DNA of 6,582 bases from Balneolaceae bacterium. GTDB taxonomy: Bacteria; Bacteroidota; Rhodothermia; Balneolales; Balneolaceae. The translations under genes were made by a program, and so were the position numbers. Below the pieces are notes generated by a model. The model worked only from the letters and a program-made list of their open reading frames with translations. It ran no database searches and was not told the origin of the DNA. Shown piece after piece: positions 1 to 6,145 of the stretch. Each line of letters starts with the position of its first letter. The stretch's first letter is position 1. The stretch lies in assembly GCA_007134665.1 (NCBI GenBank), contig SLKH01000230.1, positions 1-6,582 on the forward strand, written 5' to 3'.

Positions 1-37
1 CTGAGGGGTGTCCTTTAATCACAGCAATCATTTTCAT
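1..37 (-). CDS. Possible start of the next gene, cut by the left window edge
   Basis: An ATG at 37-35 opens a frame that stays open to the window edge and reads MKMIAVIKGHPS; a second in-frame ATG sits at 31-29. It begins 30 bases after the stop of the transporter gene, on the same strand, which fits the tight spacing of this operon. The hydrophobic N-terminus (MIAVI) could be the first beta strand of a cytosolic enzyme domain, but twelve residues are too few to assign any family. I see no clear Shine-Dalgarno sequence ahead of it, which is usual in this window. It may also be a chance short frame. Confidence 0.35.
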   Translation of the reverse strand, partial: MKMIAVIKGHPS

Positions 38-67
38 CAAGTCATACAACCTGAGAAATGTACGCTT

Positions 68-1165
68 TCAATCCAGTTCACCACCTTCAACAGGCCTGTC
101 TCGCCACCAGTTGGCTAGGAAAGATCCTGAGATATTCATCCATGGGCCGAAAACTGCGGGTGCAAGTCCCATTGTTGCTATCCGGCCCATTTCCACTGCG
201 ATACCAGATGCTAATCCGCCATTCTGCATTCCAACCTCAAATGCGATCGTTCGTGATGACTGCCGATCCATACCTGTTAACCTGCATCCCCAGTAGCCGA
301 GAAGGTAACCCGCAGCATTGTGTATGATCGCCGCCAGGATCAGAAGTAAACCGATACTCAGCAAATGGTCACGGCCGGCTGCTGTGATCACTGCCAAAAT
401 GATGACGATCCCCGCCATGGAAACTACCGGCATAGCTTTGTGCAGCCATTGAGCTCTGCCCCTGAATACACGGTTGAATATGAGCCCACCGGCGATAGGG
501 AGGATGACCATATTTATGATACTCATCATCATACTGTAAAAATCGATCGGAACGAACTGTCCGGCAAATGTTTGCATCAGAAGGGGAGTAACCAGGGGAG
601 CCATCAGTGTGGAAACGGCAGTTAGTGTGACGGATAAGGCCAGATTTCCTCTGGCGATGAATGCCATCACATTAGACGCAACACCACCTGGTGAGGATCC
701 GATCAATACGATACCGGCTGCAATCTCTGCCGGAAATCCAAATGTTATCGCGAGGCTGACCCCTACGATTGGCATAATGCTGTACTGGCACAGGATTCCG
801 ATAATCACTCCTTTGGGCATTTTGACAACACCGGCAAAGTCTTTCAGGCTCAGCGAAGTTCCCATGCCAAACATGATTAACTGAATCAGCGGGACGATCA
901 ATCCTTCGGTATTGTACCCATGAATTTCGCTTATAGATGCCGGGTAGTACATTGCCCAGGCAACAGCAGCAAATACCCAGATAGTAAATGAAAAGCCCTT
1001 TAATTTTGGAGATATCCGGATACCGATGGCCAAACCGATAAAAAACAGAACAACAAGCCACCCGAATTCTGAATCAGCACCGAAACCCAGCAGGATGAAG
1101 TATATGACAATACCAAGCAGTGCAAGAATAAGCAGTGATTTGTAGAAGGTATTCCGAATCGACAT
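68..1165 (-). CDS. Bile acid:sodium symporter (BASS/SBF) family transporter
   Basis: This 365-residue protein is almost entirely membrane-spanning, with about ten hydrophobic segments beginning at residues 10-29 and 34-50. It belongs to the bile acid:sodium symporter family, inner-membrane carriers that couple sodium entry to uptake of organic anions. The crossing-helix motif GSSPGGVASN is at 156-165 and EVGMQNGGLASG is at 310-321. With a constant offset of 50, it matches the sodium-site residues I recall for the Neisseria ASBT structure: S164, N165, S178, T182 and E310 for one site, and Q127, V311, M313 and Q314 for the other. It therefore looks functional. At 365 residues it is longer than typical bacterial members of about 310-330. 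The extra length is at the N-terminus, where two hydrophobic segments precede the core. The substrate cannot be told from sequence; bile acids, pantoate, pyruvate and other carboxylates are known for relatives. It follows the AsmA-like gene after a 50-base gap that holds an inverted repeat. Confidence 0.93.
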   Translation of the reverse strand: MSIRNTFYKSLLILALLGIVIYFILLGFGADSEFGWLVVLFFIGLAIGIRISPKLKGFSFTIWVFAAVAWAMYYPASISEIHGYNTEGLIVPLIQLIMFGMGTSLSLKDFAGVVKMPKGVIIGILCQYSIMPIVGVSLAITFGFPAEIAAGIVLIGSSPGGVASNVMAFIARGNLALSVTLTAVSTLMAPLVTPLLMQTFAGQFVPIDFYSMMMSIINMVILPIAGGLIFNRVFRGRAQWLHKAMPVVSMAGIVIILAVITAAGRDHLLSIGLLLILAAIIHNAAGYLLGYWGCRLTGMDRQSSRTIAFEVGMQNGGLASGIAVEMGRIATMGLAPAVFGPWMNISGSFLANWWRDRPVEGGELD

Positions 1166-1169
1166 GATG

Positions 1170-1191
1170 GCTGATAATAATAAATATCAGC
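1170..1191. repeat. Short inverted repeat in the leader of the transporter gene
   Basis: The arms GCTGATA (1170-1176) and TATCAGC (1185-1191) are perfectly complementary over 7 bp and flank an 8-base AT-only spacer. The element sits 4 bases upstream of the transporter ATG, in the longest gap of the window. It could be an operator or a weak hairpin that hides the ribosome binding site. It does not look like a rho-independent terminator: the stem is AT-rich and no T-run follows it on the minus strand. Confidence 0.35.
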
Positions 1192-1215
1192 AGAATTTAG
1201 AACCGCATCATGTGA

Positions 1216-1911
1216 TTATTCGAAAAGGTTTCTGATCGCGTCCTCAGCCTGGTCGAGTAACCGCCTGCCTCCTTCCCGGAGCATGATGTTTCGTCCTTCC
1301 CGGGCAGCTTCCCGGAGGATTTCATCAAGTACTATCTTCATCACCCCGTTTAAATCCGTTTCTTCATCTCTTCCGATACCGGTACGTTCAACCTGCGACA
1401 GCGTTGCAGTAAATGGGTCAACATCTTCCACATCTACATGAACGGTCAATGATGTTTCCTGCATCAGAAAACGGTCGATTATGATGTTTCTGGTATCGGT
1501 GTCATCCGGCTCCGGAACCTGTTCCTGCAGATTGCTTCTTAAGCGGCCAAGGTTACTGCCGGTCGCCCAGAGTTGGAAAAATATTTCAAGATTCTGAATT
1601 TCCAGTTCTTCAATTACCACGGTGCCTGCCAGTAATGAAAACGGGTTCATACGGATGTTAATTGAGTGAATTCGCAGGGCATCACCGGATTCAAAACCTT
1701 CAGGATTCTCAATTTGTATACCATTTAGAGATCCATGACGCTGAAAAAGAGAGAGACTGACCCGGTCAACCGTCATATTGGTTTGAAGCAGTTCACTGCC
1801 GGTTGATTCAATGTTTGATTTCACGATTGAATCAAGAGTCAGGGACAAACCGAAAACAATCACAATGATTGCTACAAAAGTATATACGGCAATTTTAAAG
1901 AGTCTTTTCAT
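1216..1911 (-). CDS. Small membrane-anchored AsmA-like protein
   Basis: This 231-residue protein has a short basic N-terminus (MKRLFK) and one hydrophobic segment at about 7-25, so it is probably an inner-membrane anchor with the rest in the periplasm. The region 45-115 resembles the N-terminal unit of AsmA/DUF748-type proteins. It has a beta-rich stretch VDRVSLSLF, the turn ENPEGF at 68-73, then INIRMNPFSLLAG and the strand VVIEELEIQNLEIFF. AsmA-type proteins are envelope proteins, some linked to lipid transport between membranes, and usually run to 600 residues or more. This one keeps only the first module. Residues about 190-230 form a predicted charged amphipathic helix rich in Arg and Glu. 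Translation starts 5 bases after the purine nucleoside phosphorylase stop, so the two are probably cotranslated. The specific role is unknown; the family call rests on pattern resemblance. Confidence 0.75.
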   Translation of the reverse strand: MKRLFKIAVYTFVAIIVIVFGLSLTLDSIVKSNIESTGSELLQTNMTVDRVSLSLFQRHGSLNGIQIENPEGFESGDALRIHSINIRMNPFSLLAGTVVIEELEIQNLEIFFQLWATGSNLGRLRSNLQEQVPEPDDTDTRNIIIDRFLMQETSLTVHVDVEDVDPFTATLSQVERTGIGRDEETDLNGVMKIVLDEILREAAREGRNIMLREGGRRLLDQAEDAIRNLFE

Positions 1912-1916
1912 GCAGG

Positions 1917-2708
1917 TTATAACTTCATGATGAAATATTTGACCAGTTTGGCAACATCATGCTGCCGACCCCAGGCAGTTGTTTTGATGTCTGCGTGGGC
2001 CAGTTTTTCCGGAGTAATTCCGGCAGCCATATTTGTAATTAAAGATACAGCTACTGCCTTCAGATTCAATCGGCTGGCTTCCGATAATTCGGGAACGGTA
2101 CTCATACCCACAGCATCGGCACCTATATACCTGAATGCTCGGATTTCAGCCTTGGTCTCATAATTGGGACCATTAACATAGAGATAGGTTCCCTGTTGTA
2201 TAAATAGTCCAATTTCTGATGCTATTTCTTCAGCTTTCCGGACAGTATCTTCAATATTGAGACGGTACGGGTTACGGGCATTTGGCGCAGTTATATGATT
2301 AAGACGCAAGATGGAGTCGATAAGCATCAGATCTCCCACTTTGAACTCTGTATTGATTCCACCTGCTGCATTGGTAATGATCAGTTTTTTCACACCACAA
2401 AGTTTTGATAAATACACTGGTAAAACAGTGGTGTTAAAATCATGCCCTTCATAGTGATGAAACCGGCCGGAGAAAACCATTATATCACAGCCGGACAGGG
2501 TGCCTGATATGAGCTCGCCACGATGCCCTTCAACGGATGTTGTGGGGAAATGAGGAATATGTTGATAGGGTATCCGAACCTGGTTCCTGATTATGTTTGT
2601 AAAATTGCCGAGACCGGACCCTAAAATTACTGCTGATTCAGGTTTATCCGGCAATCCACGGTTCAGCAGATAACGTTTGGTTTCAGTTAGTGTTTCAGGC
2701 AGATTCAC
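1917..2708 (-). CDS. Purine nucleoside phosphorylase, trimeric type
   Basis: This enzyme splits purine nucleosides (inosine, guanosine, possibly xanthosine) with phosphate to give the free base and ribose 1-phosphate, for purine salvage in the cytosol. The 263 residues are close to the family norm of about 270. Visible motifs are the phosphate-binding GSGLG (30-34, Ser31), FPTTSVEGHRG (54-64), GRFHHYEGH (81-89, Arg82 and His84), TNAAGG (112-117), GPNYET (180-185, Glu184), VGMSTVPE (200-207) and SLITNMAAG, with the purine-contacting Asn226. All the main active-site positions known from the human enzyme (Ser33, Arg84, His86, Glu201, Met219, Asn243) have counterparts. The start is GTG at 2708-2706, because an in-frame TAG lies three codons upstream and no ATG or TTG comes between. 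The start therefore overlaps the end of the hydrolase gene by 14 bases, implying coupled translation. The choice between deoD2/punA-style names is unclear. Confidence 0.96.
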   Translation of the reverse strand: MNLPETLTETKRYLLNRGLPDKPESAVILGSGLGNFTNIIRNQVRIPYQHIPHFPTTSVEGHRGELISGTLSGCDIMVFSGRFHHYEGHDFNTTVLPVYLSKLCGVKKLIITNAAGGINTEFKVGDLMLIDSILRLNHITAPNARNPYRLNIEDTVRKAEEIASEIGLFIQQGTYLYVNGPNYETKAEIRAFRYIGADAVGMSTVPELSEASRLNLKAVAVSLITNMAAGITPEKLAHADIKTTAWGRQHDVAKLVKYFIMKL

Positions 2709-3513
2709 GATCAGCTATGCTTTCTGTTGTATAGCCTTGATCCTGATCATATCCGGTCACGTTAAATATCGGGGTTTTGGATTCATGATAAGCAAGCACA
2801 GTATAATTATGTTCATAAGCCAGCTTTTTCAATTCTTCTCTCTTTTTCAGTGCTTTATCAGGGTCAAAATCGAACTTGGCTTTAAACTTCTTTTGAAATG
2901 CCATCCTGCGTCCGATTACATCTCCAGCCATCATATATTTGTGATCTTCTTTATCAACAAACAGAACCTGGGAAAATTCAGTGTGTCCGCCAACTTCCCA
3001 TACTCTTATTTCCGGATAGGGTTGATCTTTTTCATCAAGGAATTGAATATCGGCCCTGGCATCCAAAAAATGGATGAAGTCGATTTTGGTTTCATCATCG
3101 GTTGCACCATCCAAATGCGTCAGTTTTTCCCATTCATTGCGGCTTACCCATAGCCTGGCTTCCGGGAAAGTTAGTTCCCAATATCCATTTGATTTTCCGG
3201 CAAGTCCTCCTATGTGATCATAATGCAGGTGGCTGGTAAAAACATCGGTGATGTCATATTCAGAAAGTTTAAATTTTTCCAGATTATTTCTGATGATATC
3301 AGTGGTAGTATCTTCACCAAAATCACCAAGACCGGCATCGAAGAGGATATTTTTATCTCTGCAGCGAATCAGAAAAGGATTGATCGAAAGTTTAAGAGAC
3401 CCTTTTTTTGGGGGGTCATCTCTGTTGATTCTTACAAATTTTTTATCCAATCCGACCGAAAAAGTGCCTTCGTAAAGTGCATTTACCTGAATCAGATCTT
3501 TTGTTACCGACAT
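2695..3513 (-). CDS. Metallo-beta-lactamase-fold hydrolase
   Basis: This 272-residue protein has a complete metallo-beta-lactamase fold signature. The beta strand with FDAGLGDFG is at 58-66, and the metal motif SHLHYDH is at 94-100 (His95, His97, Asp99, His100). A third-site His177 lies in GGHTEFSQ, a bridging Asp198 in AGDV, and a final His243 in LAYHES. All expected metal ligands are present, so it should bind two metal ions and hydrolyse some ester, lactone or thioester. The arrangement is closer to lactonase-like and general MBL hydrolases than to class B beta-lactamases. No signal peptide is seen, so it is probably cytosolic. The substrate is unknown. It begins 3 bases after phoH stops and overlaps the nucleoside phosphorylase gene by 14 bases, which suggests tight co-expression. 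The codons for residues 32-38 contain adjacent runs of C and A (3403-3415), but the frame is intact. Confidence 0.9.
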   Translation of the reverse strand: MSVTKDLIQVNALYEGTFSVGLDKKFVRINRDDPPKKGSLKLSINPFLIRCRDKNILFDAGLGDFGEDTTTDIIRNNLEKFKLSEYDITDVFTSHLHYDHIGGLAGKSNGYWELTFPEARLWVSRNEWEKLTHLDGATDDETKIDFIHFLDARADIQFLDEKDQPYPEIRVWEVGGHTEFSQVLFVDKEDHKYMMAGDVIGRRMAFQKKFKAKFDFDPDKALKKREELKKLAYEHNYTVLAYHESKTPIFNVTGYDQDQGYTTESIADRESA

Positions 3514-3516
3514 AGA

Positions 3517-4545
3517 TCACTTGTTAAATTTGTTTTTCCCTTTGGGAGGTTTTTTTTGCTCAAATTTTTCGTAAGCATCAATGATATCCCGTACGAGCTT
3601 GTGGCGTACCACATCACGCTGATCAAGATAAACGAAAGATATGCCTGCAATCCCTTTCAGGATTTGCTGAATGGAAATTAGTCCTGAATGCTGTTTCTGA
3701 GGAAGGTCGGTTTGGGTAATGTCACCGGTGATTATAGCCCGGCTGTTGAACCCGATACGTGTCAGGAACATCTTCATCTGGGTGTTGGTTGCATTCTGGG
3801 CTTCATCGAGGATCACATAGGCATTATTCAGAGTCCGTCCTCTCATGTAGGCAAGAGGGGCAATTTCAATGATATTCTTCGTCAGGTAATATTCGAGCTT
3901 TTCAAATTCGATCATCTCCTCAAGGGCATCGTAGAGCGGGCGCAGATAGGGATCGATTTTTTCTTTCAAATCACCCGGTAAAAAGCCCAGGTTTTCTCCA
4001 GCTTCAACAGCGGGCCGCGCGAGGATAATTTTCTTAACCTTTCGTTGTTTAAGCGCTTGAACTGCCAATGCCACCGAGGTGAAAGTTTTCCCGGTTCCTG
4101 CCGGCCCGATTGCAAAAACGATGTCATTGTTTTCAGTGGTTTTAACAATATTTCGCTGGCCGGGAGTTTTGGCAACAATTGTATCACCGGTATGTGTATG
4201 GAGGATGACATCACCACTCTCTTTTTTGAATGGTTTGTCGGTCTTTTCGGCTTCTCTGACGGAGACTTTTTCGGTTAGTGCGAGCAGCGTTTCGATATCA
4301 CTTGATGTTATCTGTTTATTCTTTTTTGCAATAGAAATCAGTTCACTGATGATTTCAGTTACTGTTGCTACTTCAGATTCCGGTCCGAGAATTTTAATAC
4401 GGTTACCACGTGCTGTGATCTTGGTTGAAGGAAATGCACGGTCGAGTCTGGATAGATGTTCGTCCCTGAAGCCAAGTATTAAAACCGGGTCAACATCATT
4501 AATGAAGAAAAGTTCTTCAGCAATTTGGTTTGTTGGATCGATAAT
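3517..4545 (-). CDS. phoH: PhoH-family ATPase (no standard start codon seen)
   Basis: PhoH-like proteins are cytosolic P-loop ATPases related to helicase cores and thought to act on RNA. From the provisional ATT at 4545 the protein has 342 residues, normal for the family. It has the N-terminal RNA-binding-like segment ITARGNRIKILG (43-54), Walker A GPAGTGKT (147-154), Walker B VILDEAQNAT (Asp247, Glu248), the motif TGDITQTDLP (274-283) and DQRDVVRH (308-315). A lysine-rich tail follows. The homologous frame is open up to a TAA at 4557-4555, yet it has no ATG, GTG or TTG until a GTG at 4074-4072, which lies after Walker A and so cannot be the true start. Either a rare start such as ATT 4545 is used or a small indel near 4550-4560 has hidden the start. 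Automatic gene calling would probably give only 3517-4074. The gene follows rpe by about 30 bases and precedes the hydrolase by 3. Function confidence is high; start confidence is low. Confidence 0.88.
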   Translation of the reverse strand: MIDPTNQIAEELFFINDVDPVLILGFRDEHLSRLDRAFPSTKITARGNRIKILGPESEVATVTEIISELISIAKKNKQITSSDIETLLALTEKVSVREAEKTDKPFKKESGDVILHTHTGDTIVAKTPGQRNIVKTTENNDIVFAIGPAGTGKTFTSVALAVQALKQRKVKKIILARPAVEAGENLGFLPGDLKEKIDPYLRPLYDALEEMIEFEKLEYYLTKNIIEIAPLAYMRGRTLNNAYVILDEAQNATNTQMKMFLTRIGFNSRAIITGDITQTDLPQKQHSGLISIQQILKGIAGISFVYLDQRDVVRHKLVRDIIDAYEKFEQKKPPKGKNKFNK

Positions 4546-4575
4546 GGTAAATCTTTATTGAGTTATTTTCTGCTA

Positions 4576-5265
4576 TTAAACAAAATCCTTTCGTCCAAGG
4601 TTTGCTTTTTCCTGTAAATCTTTCACCCTTTGTGTGACGTCATCAGCTTTAAAAACACCACTGCCAACAACAAGAACATCAACGCCGGATTCAACCAGTT
4701 TGTGTATGTTTTTCAGGCTAACACCACCATCAATCTCTATAAGGAAATCGGATTTATGATCTCTTCTCATGGCAACGAGACGGCGTAACTTCTCATACGA
4801 TTCTTCAATGAATGATTGACCGCCAAAACCCGGGTTTACACTCATTAAGAGGACAAGGTCAAGATAGTTCAATACCGGTTCAATTAATTCAACTGATGTA
4901 CCAGGATTAATTGCTATACCACTCATGCATCCATGATAGTGAATATTCTGAAGAGTACTATGCAGATGCGGACAGGTTTCATAATGAACAGAAATCAGGT
5001 CTGCCCCGGCGTCGGAAAATGCTTCAATAAATTGATCAGGATTTTCAATCATCAGATGGACATCAAGAAATGCTTCAGGTGCCGCCCTGCGAACTGCAGC
5101 AACCACATCAGGGCCATAGCTGATATTGGGTACAAAATGGCCATCCATAATATCACAGTGTATCCAGCGTGTATCTGCTTTAAGACAGTCACTTATCTCA
5201 TCTCCAAGTCTCGTATAATCAGCGGCAAGGAGAGATGGAGCTACGATAGGAATTTTAAAGTTCAT
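4576..5265 (-). CDS. rpe: Ribulose-phosphate 3-epimerase
   Basis: Rpe interconverts D-ribulose 5-phosphate and D-xylulose 5-phosphate in the pentose phosphate pathway, in the cytosol. The 229 residues match the usual length of a TIM-barrel Rpe (about 215-230). Visible family motifs are the N-terminal APSLLAAD (9-16, Ser11), HCDIMDGHFVPN (36-47, metal ligands His37 and Asp39), DVHLMIENP (68-76, His70), the loop VNPGFGGQSF (143-152), and EIDGGV (177-182, catalytic Asp179) with the phosphate-binding GSGVF (201-205). All metal ligands (His37, Asp39, His70, Asp179) and the flexible Gly-rich loop are intact, so it should be active. It begins 7 bases after the PASTA gene stops. Its own TAA is followed directly by a TAG, and then phoH. 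Confidence in identity is very high. Confidence 0.98.
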   Translation of the reverse strand: MNFKIPIVAPSLLAADYTRLGDEISDCLKADTRWIHCDIMDGHFVPNISYGPDVVAAVRRAAPEAFLDVHLMIENPDQFIEAFSDAGADLISVHYETCPHLHSTLQNIHYHGCMSGIAINPGTSVELIEPVLNYLDLVLLMSVNPGFGGQSFIEESYEKLRRLVAMRRDHKSDFLIEIDGGVSLKNIHKLVESGVDVLVVGSGVFKADDVTQRVKDLQEKANLGRKDFV

Positions 5266-5272
5266 GGGCTAT

Positions 5273-6118
5273 TTAATCCTGGTCATCATTATCTTGTCCA
5301 TTATCCAAATTATCCTCAAGATCATCGTTGTCATTGTCATCGATGACAGCACCGGCTTCATCAACTTCCTGGGCATCCCAGAGTTCAGATACAATAAGAT
5401 CAAGTTCACGCCCCTCGAGCAGTTCTTCTCTGTCTGGTGTGAAAGATAAGACCGTATAAGGTGTCGTTTCGCGGTCGGGCTGATAAGTGATCTGCCCGAT
5501 GCGTAATCCTGCCTCAAGAATTCTTTGCTGAGCTTCCTGATAAGGCAATCCTACGATTTCCGGAACCCGGACAAGTTCATCACCCAGGCCGTCACTTACA
5601 GCCAAATCTACAACGGTACCCTGGTCAACCGTATCTGCAGCGGCAATTGATTGTCGGATTACCGTATCCCTGAATCGCCCTGATTCCATACTGATTACTC
5701 CAACTTGCAGCCCGGAATTTTCAAGCTGAATACGGGCATTTCTAAGAGACATATTTTCTACATTTGGTACAACGACCGTTGGCCGTGCATCAGTAGATAC
5801 AGTGAGGAAAATTTTTCGATTTGGTTTTACGATCTGGCGTGGTGCAGGTGCCTGGTCGATAATATAGTCGGGTGGGTATGAACTGTGAGCCCGGCGATCA
5901 AGAATTTCATACCTGAAACCATATGATTCTAACAAAGTTTCAGCTTCCTGAAGTGAAATTTTTGTCAGGTCGGGTACTGTTACACCTTCGTTATAATTTG
6001 TATATGCAGGCATGATCCAGTTGTCCACTACCAAAATGGTTATTGCACCAAAGGTAATTACTCCCGCTATCGAAATGTATAGTAACTTATTTGTAAATAT
6101 TTGTTTTAACCAGTCCAT
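5273..6118 (-). CDS. Single-pass membrane protein with three PASTA domains
   Basis: This 281-residue protein has a short N-terminus, one transmembrane helix at about 12-32, and then three PASTA domains at roughly 43-110, 112-177 and 181-245. The second and third begin with the typical VxVPxV/I pattern (VVVPNV, VRVPEIVGL) and all end with a short strand such as IFLTVS, VVDLAVSDG or LDLIVSE. PASTA domains are extracytoplasmic modules best known from penicillin-binding proteins and PknB/PrkC kinases, where some bind peptidoglycan. No kinase or transpeptidase domain is present here, so the protein may be a cell-wall-associated scaffold or sensor partner. The C-terminal tail (about 245-281) has no Lys or Arg, and residues 260-281 contain 12 acidic residues out of 22. 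It lies 27 bases after the upstream gene and 7 bases before rpe. The molecular role is not known. Confidence 0.92.
   Translation of the reverse strand: MDWLKQIFTNKLLYISIAGVITFGAITILVVDNWIMPAYTNYNEGVTVPDLTKISLQEAETLLESYGFRYEILDRRAHSSYPPDYIIDQAPAPRQIVKPNRKIFLTVSTDARPTVVVPNVENMSLRNARIQLENSGLQVGVISMESGRFRDTVIRQSIAAADTVDQGTVVDLAVSDGLGDELVRVPEIVGLPYQEAQQRILEAGLRIGQITYQPDRETTPYTVLSFTPDREELLEGRELDLIVSELWDAQEVDEAGAVIDDNDNDDLEDNLDNGQDNDDQD
5276..5341 (-). other. Acidic Asp/Asn-rich tail of the PASTA protein
   Basis: The last 22 codons are built mostly from GAT/GAC, AAT/AAC and a few GAA/CAA codons, giving a low-complexity, strongly negative tail. It is probably disordered. Acidic Asp/Asn-rich tails can bind calcium, but no clear EF-hand or RTX repeat is present. 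The repetitive codons make length variation between strains plausible. Confidence 0.7.
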
Positions 6119-6145
6119 GATTCAAAATACGGTTTTCCTGTCGAC

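Noticed and set aside
90..99. Perfect palindrome ACAGGCCTGT near the transporter stop codon, considered as a terminator or protein site
   Set aside because: It is only 10 bp with no loop or T-run and lies inside coding sequence, where it is explained by the codons for Arg-Pro-Val.
2677..3153. A 158-codon plus-strand open frame opposite the MBL hydrolase
   Set aside because: It lies antisense to a gene with complete metal-binding motifs. Its translation is rich in Phe/Ile with no recognisable domain, as expected for the reverse complement of a Lys/Glu/Asp-rich gene.
3214..3681. A 155-codon plus-strand open frame spanning the hydrolase-phoH junction
   Set aside because: It covers two strongly supported minus-strand genes and their 3-base gap, with no domain or ribosome binding site of its own.
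3966..4217. An 83-codon minus-strand frame overlapping phoH, considered as a frameshifted N-terminal piece
   Set aside because: The family-like residues (Walker A and its surroundings) are in the phoH frame itself and continue unbroken. This other frame has no PhoH similarity, so there is no internal frameshift here.
4079..4561. A 160-codon plus-strand open frame opposite the N-terminal half of phoH
   Set aside because: The minus strand encodes clear PhoH sequence with Walker A across the same bases. The plus-strand product has no family features and is a shadow.
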